NCBI GenBank assembly: GCA_022711755.1
Contig: JAKLEA010000011.1
Span: 62,001-126,000 of the forward strand
DNA from: Planctomycetota bacterium
GTDB lineage: Bacteria > Planctomycetota > Brocadiia > SM23-32 > JAKLEA01
Reading direction: 5' to 3'
Length of the DNA: 64,000 nucleotides
The position numbers and the translations under genes are program-made. Each line of letters opens with the position of its first letter. The first letter of the stretch is position 1. This document shows positions 26,663 through 36,931 of this stretch, in pieces. The notes beneath the pieces were generated by a model that worked only from the letters and a program-made list of their open reading frames with translations, did not search any database and was not told the origin of the DNA.

Positions 26663-29080
26663 TTACTTCGCCTCAATCACCCTCCACTCAAGAATCCCGC
26701 CCGACACTCCGGGCCTAAGGTGAACCTGAAGCCTAAGCCCGTCGGTCTGAACCGCATTGAAATCAACGCGGTTATATTTGTCCTTCTCAATCCCGAAACC
26801 CGACGCGCCGGTCACGGTTTTCCACGTTTTCCCGTCGCAATAGAGAACGCGCCATGATTCCGGAATCCGGCATTCGCCTATCCCAGTATCGTCGAACCAG
26901 TAGACCTCGACGCCCGACACCTTCGCCGGTTTCGAGAACTCATATTGAACATACTCAGCGGTTCCCTTGTTGTCCCACCACGTCAGGCGCGGGACATCGT
27001 GATCGCATGAATTCTTCGGCTCGATCTGATCATTCAACGCCTGTGCCGTATCACGCTCAAAGCAGCGCGAAACGGTTATTTTGCTGGTTGAGGCGATTGT
27101 CGGAATCGGGCTGGGCTGCGCCTTTGAAACGTCCCGCGGCAGCCAGACGGCCATCTGTCCGTTCTCACGGTGCGCCCATGCGTAGTAGGGGATCGCGGTG
27201 AATTCCGCCTCCTCGGATTTCATGCCGGTTCCTTCGGCTGCGCGAACGGACGCACGGCCCTTGCCCTTGATAATCACGACGCCGCCCAGCAATTCCGGTT
27301 TATCCACGGTTGTCATCGCAGCGTCGTCCGGCACGGCGATATGCTTGACCCGTCCGCCATTATCCGGAGCTTCGAGACAGTAGACGATCGGTCCCCTCAT
27401 AAACGCGATCAGACCGGCGTCGTCTTTGACCTTGTCGTTTGCGATCACCCGCCGGATCTCCATCGGGAAGGCAATCTCTATCTTATCCCCCTTTTTCCAC
27501 GTCCGCTTTATCACGGCAAAACCCTTGCTGATTTCAGGCGTCACAACCGAGCCGTTGAGGGTGAAGATCCTGCCGGTCTTGCCAGAATTCAGATAACGAT
27601 ACAGATCGCTCGGAACCGGCGATTCGCCTGTCCAACCCGGCATCCTGATCCGCAACTCAAACTCTCCCTCCTTTTCCGGATCAACCGTCAACCTGATATC
27701 GCCCGACCACGGATACCGCGTTTCCTGCCTTATGCGGACCTTGTTCCCGTTCAATGGAATCTCGCCCGTCCCGGCAATGAAAAGGTTGACGTATGCCGCG
27801 TCGTCACTGCCGGCGTAGACATAACCAAGAATCGAAGGGACGAAACGCGCCACGTTCACCGGGCAGCACGAGCAGTCGAACCACGGGCTGCGCTTCTGTC
27901 CCTCGGACGCCAGCGGATTGGGGTAGAAGAAGCTGTCGCCGGAAAGCGACACGCCGGACAGGAATCCGTTGTAGATGATGAGTTCGAGAACGTCGAGGTA
28001 CTTGGAATCGCCGTGGAGCAGGAACATCCGGTAATTCCAGAGCGCGTTGGCGATTGCCGCGCAGGTTTCGTTGTAGGCCGTCGCGTTGGGAAGCTCGTAG
28101 TCCTCCCCGAACGCCTCCCCGGCATGACGCGCGCCGATTCCGCCGGTCAGGTAGAGCTTTGTGAAGACGATGTCATGCCAGATTTTGTCCAGCGCGTCGG
28201 CCAGCGCCTTGTCGCCTGTCAGCACAGCGGCATCCGCCATGCCGGAGTATAGATATCCGGCTCGCACAGCGTGGCCGACGGCCCGGTCCTGCTCTATGAC
28301 CGGCTTGTGGTCCTGGCAGTAAGGTCCATAAGGCATGCGGCCGTTGGCCTTGCCGCGCTCATAGAGGAAGAACTTGCAGAGATTCAGATATCGCTCGTCT
28401 CCGGTAACGCGGTAGAGCTTTACCAACCCGATCTCAATTTCCTCATGACCAGGCACATCGCGTTTGCGATCAGGACCGAAGACGCTCTCAACGTGATTCG
28501 CAGACTTGATCGCCACGTCGAGAAGCGTTCGCTTGCCCGTAGCCTGAAAGTGAGCGACGGCAGCCTCGTAGAGATGGCCGATGTTATAAAGTTCATGGCT
28601 GTGAGCCAGGTGGGACCAGCGCGTCATACCCGATACGGGATTGACCTTCTTCGGGTTGATGGTGCGCGACGTGTAAAGGTATCCGTCGTCCTCCTGCGCG
28701 GCGGCGATCTTGGCGATCAGATCGTCAAGGTACTTGTCCAGTTCCGGATCGGGATGGATGGCCAGGGAGTAGGCCGCGCCCTCGATAACCTTGAATACGT
28801 CGGAATCGTTGAAAAAGATGCCGACGAACTCGCCTTCCATCAGCCCCCCGGCCTTGGCGAAGTTATCAATGCGCCCGGTCTCTTCGCACTTCCTGAAGCA
28901 GTAGGGGATCGTGACCTTGCGGTTGGTTTCCAGACGGGGGAGCCAGAACTCGTCCTCCACCTTTACGCTTGTGAAGGGGACGGGGCGGATGGGGTAGTCC
29001 TTTTCGAGATCGCTGCTGATGGGGACGCTGGTCATTGCGACAACTCCAAATGTCAGGACAGCGTGACGGATGGGGTTCAT
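26663..29080 (-). CDS. GH127 beta-L-arabinofuranosidase-like protein, exported, with discoidin-like C-terminus
   Basis: An 805-residue protein of the DUF1680/GH127 family. WFDCSCCPVN near residue 404 holds the cysteines that supply the nucleophile and zinc ligands; NETCAAIAN (~355) carries the zinc-binding Glu. A short hydrophobic N-terminus (HAVLTFGVVAMTSVPIS) suggests export. Residues ~670-805 form a beta-sandwich like an F5/8-type carbohydrate-binding domain (VSGVEVYWFDDTG...WRVLYCDGKTWK). GGAGG eight bases before ATG fixes the start. Known members release L-arabinofuranose from plant glycoproteins. It diverges from the GH123-like gene. Confidence 0.9.
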   Translation of the reverse strand: MNPIRHAVLTFGVVAMTSVPISSDLEKDYPIRPVPFTSVKVEDEFWLPRLETNRKVTIPYCFRKCEETGRIDNFAKAGGLMEGEFVGIFFNDSDVFKVIEGAAYSLAIHPDPELDKYLDDLIAKIAAAQEDDGYLYTSRTINPKKVNPVSGMTRWSHLAHSHELYNIGHLYEAAVAHFQATGKRTLLDVAIKSANHVESVFGPDRKRDVPGHEEIEIGLVKLYRVTGDERYLNLCKFFLYERGKANGRMPYGPYCQDHKPVIEQDRAVGHAVRAGYLYSGMADAAVLTGDKALADALDKIWHDIVFTKLYLTGGIGARHAGEAFGEDYELPNATAYNETCAAIANALWNYRMFLLHGDSKYLDVLELIIYNGFLSGVSLSGDSFFYPNPLASEGQKRSPWFDCSCCPVNVARFVPSILGYVYAGSDDAAYVNLFIAGTGEIPLNGNKVRIRQETRYPWSGDIRLTVDPEKEGEFELRIRMPGWTGESPVPSDLYRYLNSGKTGRIFTLNGSVVTPEISKGFAVIKRTWKKGDKIEIAFPMEIRRVIANDKVKDDAGLIAFMRGPIVYCLEAPDNGGRVKHIAVPDDAAMTTVDKPELLGGVVIIKGKGRASVRAAEGTGMKSEEAEFTAIPYYAWAHRENGQMAVWLPRDVSKAQPSPIPTIASTSKITVSRCFERDTAQALNDQIEPKNSCDHDVPRLTWWDNKGTAEYVQYEFSKPAKVSGVEVYWFDDTGIGECRIPESWRVLYCDGKTWKTVTGASGFGIEKDKYNRVDFNAVQTDGLRLQVHLRPGVSGGILEWRVIEAK

Positions 29081-29308
29081 TATGATTGCCTCCAGTAAGG
29101 CGAGTTGAATCCGGATGATTGCCGGACCGTCCGACGCTCGTACTTTGCGTCGCAGTCCGCACGTTTATGGGCGACATAAGGGTAGTCTTTCGGACGTGCC
29201 GCCGCAATAATGAAACTCTGGCCTGCAAACCTGGTATCGTGACGCCGCAGCAGACGGAGCGCATCCGCTGCGGTGGTAAGGCGGGGCAAAGAGGATGGAG
29301 GAAAACCA

Positions 29309-32300
29309 ATGCTGATACTAAACGCGTCCGCTCCCGTTCACTCCCTTCTCCCAGGGGAGAAGGTGGCGCGCCGGAACGGCGCGACGGATGAGGGGATGCC
29401 GACGCCATGCGCATCCCATCGCAATATCGCTCATACGAAATCCCCGGTCGCCGTCATATGCCTTGCCTTCGCCTCAATTCTCTTTGCCGGGGGCGCATTG
29501 ACCGCCGAGACGGCGCTGTTCCCGTGCCCGATGACAGTGAGTCCGCCCACACTTGATGATCGGTGGTTCTTCTGCCCAACAAAGGCAGGAGCCACATTCA
29601 TATATAACTTCTCCCTGTGCAACGGGACAGGAACAGCGGACAGCATGACCGCAGTCTCGTTCTGTCACGATGCGAATTCACTGTTCATCGCATTCTATGT
29701 TCTGGAGGGGCCCGAGCTTGAAGTCCATGTCGCTGATCCGAGGCGCGACGGCGCGGTCTACAACGGCGAGGACGTGGAGGTCTTCATCGCAGCGGAAGAC
29801 GGCAGATCGTATCTCCACTTTGCGGTGGATCCGGAAGGCAACCAATATGACGCCAAGGGTACGGACGCAAGCTGGAATGGCGAATGGACATGTGCGGTGA
29901 AGAAGATAGAGTATTTCGATCTCGAAATGTGGACATGCAGGCTGGTAATCCCGTTTTCAACGATTGGAATCAATCCAGACAATGTGAAGTCAATCAGGGC
30001 CAACTTCTGTAGAACACGTTGTCCCACGCCCGGAACGAAACGCGAATTCTCCTCGATGGTCGTAACAGGCGACAGCTTCCACAATCCAGAGGCCTTCGCG
30101 ACGTTAACCTTCGGGGATATAGCGGCGATCATATTTCAGAACGGTCTGGCCGCGCCGCTGCAACAAGCCAGTTCCCCCGCATCGGTCGGGGTGGTTGCAG
30201 GCAACAAGGAGACGCATAGCGCGGTCATCAGCGGCATATCGGAAAAGGGCGCTCGTCCGCTCGCCTCGGCCATGATCGAGCCGGGAAAGGAACCTGTGGA
30301 AATACGTTTCCCGATTCCGCTCGAAGGGCCAACAGCCTTTCGTCTCGAGGTCGCCGATTCCAAGGGCAATATCATCCTAAGGACGAGCGATTTCCCCGCC
30401 GGTCTGCCGAACGTCTCTGCTCGCTTTGATGAATGTAAGGCACTCCTCGCCGAGACCCGGAAGGTATTAGAGGAGGTCGGAACAGAGCGCGACACCAAAC
30501 AGATACAGCGGATCGCAGAAGCAGTAGCGAAGATGGACGCGTATCTCAAGGAAGCCGGTGAGAAACCAGTAATCGTCTCTGCTGAGAAGTATCCCGACGC
30601 CGTCGCCGCCCTGGCACGGATGACCAATCGCTTCCGCAGCTTCCATATCAGCGCAATGGCAACCATCCAGTCCGGCTCCAACTTTCCCGCTTTCGCCGTG
30701 AGTGTGTGGCCGGGCATGACCAAGGTTTGTCCTGACGACGAAATCCGCATCCCACCGAAGCCCACAGTGAAGCTGTCGGCGTGCCGCAATGAATATGAGA
30801 ACTTCCAGATCGCCGTTCTGCCTGTGAGCGGAAGTGTGAAGAATGTCGCAATCGAGGCATCAGCCCTCTCCGGCCCCGGCGGCGGCATACCGGCGCAGAA
30901 CATTCAGGTAAGGCGGGAAGGTTACATTAAAGTCGCAGGTTCCGAATGGCCCGATCCGCTCTTCGAATCGTCCGTCGCTGACGTTCCGGCCAACGGCCGC
31001 GCACTGTTCTGGATAACCGTCTTCGTCCCGCCCGGCACGGCTCCCGGCAAGTATCAGGGAACAATCAGCGTCAGCGCCCCTTCACTCCCGCGCCAGGTGA
31101 CGACAATTCCTTTGGAGGTGAACGTCTGGGACTTCGAGCTTGAGACGGAGACCCACCTGCAATCGAGCTTCTGGCTCTTCCGCCATCCGCTGAGGAATTT
31201 CTACGGGATGACGGAATTTCCGATGGAGACCTACAAGGCATGGCTCGACATGGCCTGCCGACACCGCCTTTCGCCCATCGAGGCCAGCGAATTCCACGAT
31301 CAGCCCCTCATCAAAATCATCAAGCGCCGCGACGGTTCGATTGACTTCGACTTCACGCTTTTCGACGAGTATCTCGCGTTCTGCATGGAGCGAGGGATGC
31401 CGTCATTCAACATGGGCGACAATCACTGGTTTGGCAGCTTCTTCAACTCGTTTGATGCTCTGGACGAGGCGACCGGCAAGATCGTCCGCGTTGAGCCGAG
31501 TCCGGAAGAGCGGACCGCGCTCTTCGAGAAGTACAGCCGCGACGCCTTGAAACACTTCACGGAAAAAGGCTGGGCGAAGAAGGCTTACCTTCAGTCCTTC
31601 GACGAACCCGGCGAGGACAAGGCGCTGCTTGAGCAGATTCGCGCTAATTATGACGCATGCCGGCGGGGATGGCCGGGACTGCGGACGCTGATAACATCCG
31701 CCCCGCAGGATCGTCCAGCATTGGCCGGCAGCATCGGCATATGGGTCCCCCTGACGCCGAATTACGTACCGGACATCGCGGAGAAACGCCGCACAGCGGG
31801 CGAGGAAGTCTGGTGGTACGTCTGCTGCGCCCCGCAGGCCCCGTATGCCAATTTCTTCATTGCCGAGAAGGCGACGAACCATCGCATTCTTTTCTGGCAG
31901 ACGTGGAAGTATCGCTCGCAGGGGCTGCTCTACTGGGGCCTGAACCATTGGCCCGCCTTCGCCGCCAGAAAGAATATGGACCCGATCACTGAGAATGCGC
32001 GATGGCCGAACGTAGAATGGGATGACGGCGGACGCAACGGCGACGGCTATTTCATGTATCCCGGCCCAGGTGGCAGGCCGCTCAGTTCCGTCAGGCTTGA
32101 GGTCATGCGTGACGGCGTAGAGGACTGGGAATATCTGCGCCTGCTGGACGCGCTGCTGGCGCAGGCTTCAGCAAAGGGCGTCCCCCCCGGCATCATATCC
32201 CAGGCGCGGAAGGCCCAGGTCATCGGGCCTGACCTCATTGCATCAATGACGGAATACACCAGCGACTGCGGGAAGATTGCGGACAAGCGAATCGAGATCG

Positions 32301-32347
32301 GCGAGGCGATACAGGCGCTCAACGAGGCTATGAAGCAGGAACGGTAG
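29309..32347 (+). CDS. GH123-like (DUF4091) glycoside hydrolase with N-terminal CBM9-like domain, exported
   Basis: ATG 29309 has GGAGG seven bases before it, giving 1012 residues. The first ~48 residues are unusual because a palindromic repeat (29344-29395) is read in frame (HSLLPGEKVARRNGATDEG) ahead of a normal signal peptide (VAVICLAFASILFAGGALTA). ATG 29396 is a fallback start. A CBM9-like domain follows (VYNGEDVEVFIAAEDGRSY), then linker and beta domains, and a TIM barrel with the SFDEP acid pair (Asp765, Glu766) and the DUF4091 signature GLLYWGLNHWPAF...RDGVEDWEYLRLLDAL. Characterised GH123 enzymes cleave beta-N-acetylgalactosaminides; the substrate here may differ. The 3' end overlaps the convergent HAD gene by 20 bp. 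Confidence 0.85.
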   Translation: MLILNASAPVHSLLPGEKVARRNGATDEGMPTPCASHRNIAHTKSPVAVICLAFASILFAGGALTAETALFPCPMTVSPPTLDDRWFFCPTKAGATFIYNFSLCNGTGTADSMTAVSFCHDANSLFIAFYVLEGPELEVHVADPRRDGAVYNGEDVEVFIAAEDGRSYLHFAVDPEGNQYDAKGTDASWNGEWTCAVKKIEYFDLEMWTCRLVIPFSTIGINPDNVKSIRANFCRTRCPTPGTKREFSSMVVTGDSFHNPEAFATLTFGDIAAIIFQNGLAAPLQQASSPASVGVVAGNKETHSAVISGISEKGARPLASAMIEPGKEPVEIRFPIPLEGPTAFRLEVADSKGNIILRTSDFPAGLPNVSARFDECKALLAETRKVLEEVGTERDTKQIQRIAEAVAKMDAYLKEAGEKPVIVSAEKYPDAVAALARMTNRFRSFHISAMATIQSGSNFPAFAVSVWPGMTKVCPDDEIRIPPKPTVKLSACRNEYENFQIAVLPVSGSVKNVAIEASALSGPGGGIPAQNIQVRREGYIKVAGSEWPDPLFESSVADVPANGRALFWITVFVPPGTAPGKYQGTISVSAPSLPRQVTTIPLEVNVWDFELETETHLQSSFWLFRHPLRNFYGMTEFPMETYKAWLDMACRHRLSPIEASEFHDQPLIKIIKRRDGSIDFDFTLFDEYLAFCMERGMPSFNMGDNHWFGSFFNSFDALDEATGKIVRVEPSPEERTALFEKYSRDALKHFTEKGWAKKAYLQSFDEPGEDKALLEQIRANYDACRRGWPGLRTLITSAPQDRPALAGSIGIWVPLTPNYVPDIAEKRRTAGEEVWWYVCCAPQAPYANFFIAEKATNHRILFWQTWKYRSQGLLYWGLNHWPAFAARKNMDPITENARWPNVEWDDGGRNGDGYFMYPGPGGRPLSSVRLEVMRDGVEDWEYLRLLDALLAQASAKGVPPGIISQARKAQVIGPDLIASMTEYTSDCGKIADKRIEIGEAIQALNEAMKQER
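29344..29395. repeat. REP-like double hairpin inside the GH123-like gene start
   Basis: CCTTCTCC/GGAGAAGG (29344-29363) and CGCGCC/GGCGCG (29367-29383) form two adjacent hairpins, followed by GATGAGGGG. The layout matches the element pair at 44042-44183. Confidence 0.75.
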
Positions 32348-32996
32348 ACCTTCCGCCGTCGAGTATTTCGAGAATCTCATCCGGACGGCTTACGATATGC
32401 GCCGCCCCGGCTGCGGAGAGTTCCGCCCGGTCCCGGAATCCCCAGAGAACGCCGACGGGAGTCATCCCCGCCGCCAGCGCAGTCTGCATGTCGGTTGCAG
32501 TATCCCCGACGTAGAGGAAATCGGCAGGCTCTATACCGATGGACTGCGCAGCCAATAACGCCCCCGCGGGATCGGGCTTGCGGGGGAGTCCGGGCTGCTG
32601 CCCCTGAACCCCGGCGAATTCAATCCCGGGGAAGAGAGCGCGGGCGATCTTGACGGTTTCGCCGTGCGGTTTGTTGGAGAAGACGCAGAACGGAATCCCT
32701 CTCGCGGCAAGCGCGGCAAGGAGTTCCGGAACACCGGGATATGGGCGCGTCCTGTCCAGGGAATGCCCGCTGTAGCGCTGCCGCATCATGTCCTCAAGCG
32801 CCGCCGCCGATCCCTCCGCCCCCGCCGGTAATACGCGCCTGCACAACATCGTTATGCCGTCCCCGATGAAATAGCGATACGAATCCGTCGGATGCTCCTG
32901 AAAACCCAGCGAACACAGACACCAGTTCATGCTGTCGGCAAGATCGTCGAGCGTATTGGCCAGCGTTCCGTCAAGATCAAAGAGAACGGCTTTCAT
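32328..32996 (-). CDS. HAD-superfamily phosphatase, phosphoglycolate phosphatase-like
   Basis: Begins MKAVLFDLDGTLANT, the HAD motif I with the nucleophile Asp. Motif II is the Ser in CVFSNKPHG, motif III is the Lys in GLPRKPDP, and motif IV is YVGDTATDMQTA. The alpha-helical cap between motifs I and II places it in the Gph/PGP branch, which removes phosphate from phosphoglycolate or similar small phosphoesters in the cytosol. The Met at 32996 begins exactly at motif I; longer ORF forms would overlap the upstream gene. Probably co-transcribed with the GT87-like gene just upstream. Confidence 0.88.
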   Translation of the reverse strand: MKAVLFDLDGTLANTLDDLADSMNWCLCSLGFQEHPTDSYRYFIGDGITMLCRRVLPAGAEGSAAALEDMMRQRYSGHSLDRTRPYPGVPELLAALAARGIPFCVFSNKPHGETVKIARALFPGIEFAGVQGQQPGLPRKPDPAGALLAAQSIGIEPADFLYVGDTATDMQTALAAGMTPVGVLWGFRDRAELSAAGAAHIVSRPDEILEILDGGRSTVPAS

Positions 32997-33015
32997 GCGT
33001 TGCGATTGCCTCCGG

Positions 33016-34554
33016 TCATGGCTGCGCGGCATTAACCATTTTCCCATTGCGACTCCCGATCCGGGCCGGGGAGCAAAGCCACAATAGCATTATCAATCCG
33101 GCGATGCGGTGATAGCTCAGAAGATGGACGTCAAAGGTCGGGACTGCGAATATCAGGAAGGCGGCTAGAATCGTCATCGCTCGCGCCCTTCCGGTTGCGG
33201 TATCCGGTTCTGAAACTCCGTCTCCGAACATCGCCCATGCGAACACGACAATCGGCATGGCGAGAATGTAATGATGCTCCCAGACAACCGGGGCGGTCAG
33301 CAGCGTCAGCGCCATGATGTCCAGAGCGTGTCCGGCAAAACGCAGCCGGTCGCGGTCGAGATGGTCAGGTTTGCCTGATGGAATTTCGCGGAGAATCCTT
33401 TCACGACTAATTCCCCGCTGAACGATCCACGCAACAAACGCGATCTTGACGAGAAACGCGATCGGCCCGGCAACCGCCATGATCCGCTCCGAATCCAATC
33501 CGAAAGCAAAGGGCGTGAACCTGATTGTGTGATATAGAATCGTCGTCACGCTGTTATCGCGCAGGAGATTCGACCTGGCGGGGAACGACGTGAGGAAGAA
33601 TGTTATGAAACGCTCCCATATTGCGACGTCGCGCCCGAAGTCGGCGGCAATAACCAGCAGGGCGACGGAGAACGCGACAGTTGCAGCCAGCGCCTTCCAG
33701 CGCCTTGTTATCAGAAGTGGGAGCGCAAGCGCATAGGGGTAAATCTTTACGTGTCCGCCCATCGAAAGCGCCGCCCCCGCTGCGATTGGATGTTTCGGCA
33801 GGACTACAAGCGCGACCAGAACCGAGTCCAGCAGCAAGAGATTCACCTGATTATGCCGGAGCGTTCTGATCATCGGATTGTTGACGACCATGAGAATGGC
33901 GGCCAGAACGGACGCAGTCGCGCGATCCATCCTAAGCGACCTTCCGAATCGGTAAAGAAGGACGTATGCCGCACATGCCAGCGCAAACTGGCAGCAGGTA
34001 TAGAAATAGAAGACACAGTCCCAGCCGAATTTGTCGAGGTCGCCCGTCAGACGGGCGTCTGACGCGACCGACCTGATCGCCCCAAACAGCGCGGCCATCG
34101 CCCTGGGCGGGAGAGGCGGATACAGGAAGCGCGGGTCTTCATACGGACTTCGCCCCTCTGCGACCGCGCTTGCGGCAAGTTCATAGACCTCGTAATCGTT
34201 GGACTTGCGCGTGTGTTCGACCAGGTCAATCAGGAGAAAGAAGGCGACAAGCAGACCGGCGAACAAAGGTGTCTTGCGTTCGTTTGGCGCGCCCTTGAGT
34301 TTCCCGAATTCGATCCTTGCTATAATCGCCAGCCCCAGAGCCGCCGAAAGCCCGAAAAGCTCGAAAATTGCGTGTTCCGGACCGTACGTTGACGCAATGA
34401 ATGATGGTCCGAGCAGACTCAGAAGCAACGGAAGGCAGACAACGCAGAAAGCCAGGACGCCGTAGAACAAAACGAGTTTATATGGCCGGCGGACCGGATC
34501 GCCGCCGGTTTCCGCGCGCGGAGTCTCGCCGTCAAGGTTGTCTGACGCTGCCAT
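33016..34554 (-). CDS. Polytopic glycosyltransferase, GT87/DUF2029-like
   Basis: A 512-residue membrane protein with about eleven hydrophobic segments. Features of the polyprenyl-phosphate-mannose mannosyltransferase family (GT87) are an acidic pair after the first segments (SNDYEVYELAASAVAEGRSPYED), the YPPLPP motif that follows, and GHVKIYPYALALPLL. Such enzymes transfer mannose on the outer face of the membrane. I start at Met 34554 (MAASDNLDG); an ORF extension to 34734 lacks a plausible signal and overlaps the next promoter region. The HAD phosphatase lies 19 bp downstream. Confidence 0.75.
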   Translation of the reverse strand: MAASDNLDGETPRAETGGDPVRRPYKLVLFYGVLAFCVVCLPLLLSLLGPSFIASTYGPEHAIFELFGLSAALGLAIIARIEFGKLKGAPNERKTPLFAGLLVAFFLLIDLVEHTRKSNDYEVYELAASAVAEGRSPYEDPRFLYPPLPPRAMAALFGAIRSVASDARLTGDLDKFGWDCVFYFYTCCQFALACAAYVLLYRFGRSLRMDRATASVLAAILMVVNNPMIRTLRHNQVNLLLLDSVLVALVVLPKHPIAAGAALSMGGHVKIYPYALALPLLITRRWKALAATVAFSVALLVIAADFGRDVAIWERFITFFLTSFPARSNLLRDNSVTTILYHTIRFTPFAFGLDSERIMAVAGPIAFLVKIAFVAWIVQRGISRERILREIPSGKPDHLDRDRLRFAGHALDIMALTLLTAPVVWEHHYILAMPIVVFAWAMFGDGVSEPDTATGRARAMTILAAFLIFAVPTFDVHLLSYHRIAGLIMLLWLCSPARIGSRNGKMVNAAQP

Positions 34555-34746
34555 CAGCCCTGATCCACGGCCCGGAAAAATGTTGTAGACGGCCCGTCCG
34601 GATGATAAACAATCGGAACTTGTCCCCGTCGGGCTTCGCCGGGGGCCGGGTGAATCATAGACGATTACGTCGAAGCATTTCAAACCGAAATGGTTCTCAC
34701 GTCCGGCGGTCGGTCCGGATCGGCAAATCAGCAAGGGGTATCTGCC

Positions 34747-36930
34747 ATGCGTTTCGCAAAACGGTTGTCTGTCTCCGCGTCCCTGATTCTGGCGATTTCC
34801 TTATACGCGGGCTGCAAGCAGCAGGTCGTGATTGACACGCCGCCGCCCGTCGCCGCGTCGGTTCCTGAAGCACCGGCTGCGCCGGCGGTTGTGCCGCCAG
34901 TTGCGATTCCGGCTCCGGCGGTAAGGCCGTATGAGGCGTTCCTGATGGACGTCGTGGACCTCGACAAGCTCACGGAACCGCCAGTCCCCGGCGCGACGTG
35001 CAAACAGCATTCAAGCTACGACCGCATGTCCACGATTGACCCCACCGGCCAGTTCCTCCAGTGGGGGGCGAACAAGGACTTCGGCAACTACATACGCATA
35101 GAAGAGAGCGGCAAGGAATGCGTCATGGCGGAGATGGAAGGCCCCGGCGCGATCGTCCGCGTCTGGTCGGCCAACCCGGGCGGCAATCTGCGCGTCTACA
35201 TTGATGACGCGGCGGAACCCGTTCTTGATGTTCCGTTCGCCGACCTCTGCGGCGGAAAGGTCGCCGGCGTTCCGGAGCCGCTCGTAGGATTCCACGCGCG
35301 CGGGGCCAACTGCTGGCTGCCGATGCCCTATCAGAAGAAGTGCCGCGTGACGTGCGCGGGCAATCCCCAGCCGGAACGGATGTACTACTACGTTGATTAC
35401 TGGACCTATCCGGCGGATACGCAGGTCGAATCCTTCAAGTGGCCGCTCTCGGACAAACAGGCCGCGGTTCTGGCCACGGTCTGCGCCAGGCTGACCGCCC
35501 CTGACTTGGCTCCCCCGTCTCTCCTTCCCGCCGCGAAGAAATCCGCCGCCGTCGCCCTTGAGGCCGGGAAAACGACCGAAATCACGAAGCTCTCCGGTCC
35601 CGGCAGGATTACGATTCTGAAGGTAAAGATTGACCTCCCCGGCGATCAGAATGCCGCAGCCGCCGCGCCGACCGTCCCCCTCCTGCCGGAGGTCATCGGA
35701 AAGGTTGTCACCGAGGACGAGAAGGCCGCGCGCGAAATCCTGCGCTCGCTCTGGCTGACAATCACGTTCGACGGGGCCGAGAAGCCGCAGGTCTCCGCCC
35801 CGCTGGGCGACTTCTTCGGCACGGGGCCGGGCGCCAATCTCTACAAGTCCCTCCCCCTCGGCATGACGAAGGACGGCTTCTATTGCTACTGGCGGATGCC
35901 CTACGCGAAGGAAGCCGTCATCAAGGTCGAGAACCCGCGCGGCGAGGCCGTGCAGACGAAATGGGAGATCGAATCCGTCTCAGCCATACCGTCCGATCCG
36001 ATCATGTATTTCCACGCCAAGTGGCGCCGCGACGATCCCAATCCGACATTCGACTGGCCGTTCCTTGACGCGGTCGGGCGCGGGCGTTACGTCGGCGTTT
36101 CGATGAACGTCTGGAACCCGCGCAAGGGCTGGTGGGGCGAGGGCGACGAGAAGGTCTGGGCGGATGGCGAGAAGTTCCCAAGCTGGTTCGGCACGGGCAG
36201 CGAGGACTACTTCGGCTACGCGTGGTGCTGCAATGAGCCGTTCGTCCACGCGCTGCACAACCAGCCGCTCTGCGAAGGCCCCGGCAACGCGAACCACTCA
36301 AGCGTCAACCGCTGGCACGTCGCGGACAACATCCCGTTCCAGAAGACCTACCGAATGACCATTGAAAACTACGCGAAGGACGTGGACTACTGCTGTGTTA
36401 CTTATTGGTACGCCACGCCGGAGACGACGGACTTCTTCGAAGTCCCGGTCCCGCCCGAGCGTCGTCACGTTCACGGCATGGCGGAGATAAAGTCCTTCGC
36501 CATCCCCGGCGCAATCGAGGGCGAGAAGATGAAGGTCATAGAGCAGACGATGGGGGAGGTTGGGCCGCAGAATCTTGAGGGCTTCGACGGCAAGTGGTCG
36601 CAGAACACCCATCGCTGGATGAGGCCGCAGGAGGCAGGCAAGTGGGTGGACCTGGAGTTGAAGGCCAAAGAGGCAGGCAAGTATGAGATGACGGTCTACC
36701 TGACCATGGCCGGTGACTACGGCATAGCGGAATTCGAGGTCAACGGCGCGAAGGTCGGCAAGCCGTTCGACGCCTACAACGAGGGCGTGAAGGCCAGCGG
36801 CCCGGTCAGCCTCGGCGTCGTGGAACTGAAAGAGGGCAAGAACGTCCTGCGAATAACCGTTACCGGGAAGAACGAGAAATCGTCGAGCTACATGGCGGGG
36901 TTGGATTGCGTGGTGCTGAAGAAGATGTAG
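34747..36930 (+). CDS. GH172-like (DUF2961) lipoprotein, possible arabinofuranosidase
   Basis: A signal peptide with lipobox LYAGC (Cys23) makes this a lipoprotein, followed by a Pro/Ala linker. The DUF2961 body runs from YEAFLMDVVDLDKLTEPP to FFEVPVPPERR and includes FGTGSEDYFGYAWC (~485), the motif with a catalytic Glu in GH172. Characterised GH172 enzymes act on alpha-D-fructofuranosides and alpha-D-arabinofuranosides. The last ~110 residues form a beta-sandwich module (AGKYEMTVYLTMAGDYGIAEFEVNG). AAGGGG sits eight bases before ATG 34747. Together with GH127 it points to arabinofuranose-containing glycans as substrate. Confidence 0.85.
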   Translation: MRFAKRLSVSASLILAISLYAGCKQQVVIDTPPPVAASVPEAPAAPAVVPPVAIPAPAVRPYEAFLMDVVDLDKLTEPPVPGATCKQHSSYDRMSTIDPTGQFLQWGANKDFGNYIRIEESGKECVMAEMEGPGAIVRVWSANPGGNLRVYIDDAAEPVLDVPFADLCGGKVAGVPEPLVGFHARGANCWLPMPYQKKCRVTCAGNPQPERMYYYVDYWTYPADTQVESFKWPLSDKQAAVLATVCARLTAPDLAPPSLLPAAKKSAAVALEAGKTTEITKLSGPGRITILKVKIDLPGDQNAAAAAPTVPLLPEVIGKVVTEDEKAAREILRSLWLTITFDGAEKPQVSAPLGDFFGTGPGANLYKSLPLGMTKDGFYCYWRMPYAKEAVIKVENPRGEAVQTKWEIESVSAIPSDPIMYFHAKWRRDDPNPTFDWPFLDAVGRGRYVGVSMNVWNPRKGWWGEGDEKVWADGEKFPSWFGTGSEDYFGYAWCCNEPFVHALHNQPLCEGPGNANHSSVNRWHVADNIPFQKTYRMTIENYAKDVDYCCVTYWYATPETTDFFEVPVPPERRHVHGMAEIKSFAIPGAIEGEKMKVIEQTMGEVGPQNLEGFDGKWSQNTHRWMRPQEAGKWVDLELKAKEAGKYEMTVYLTMAGDYGIAEFEVNGAKVGKPFDAYNEGVKASGPVSLGVVELKEGKNVLRITVTGKNEKSSSYMAGLDCVVLKKM

Positions 36931-36931
36931 G

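Noticed and set aside
27170..29098. Two long plus-strand open frames
   Set aside because: Antisense to GH127; no start signals and no recognisable domain.
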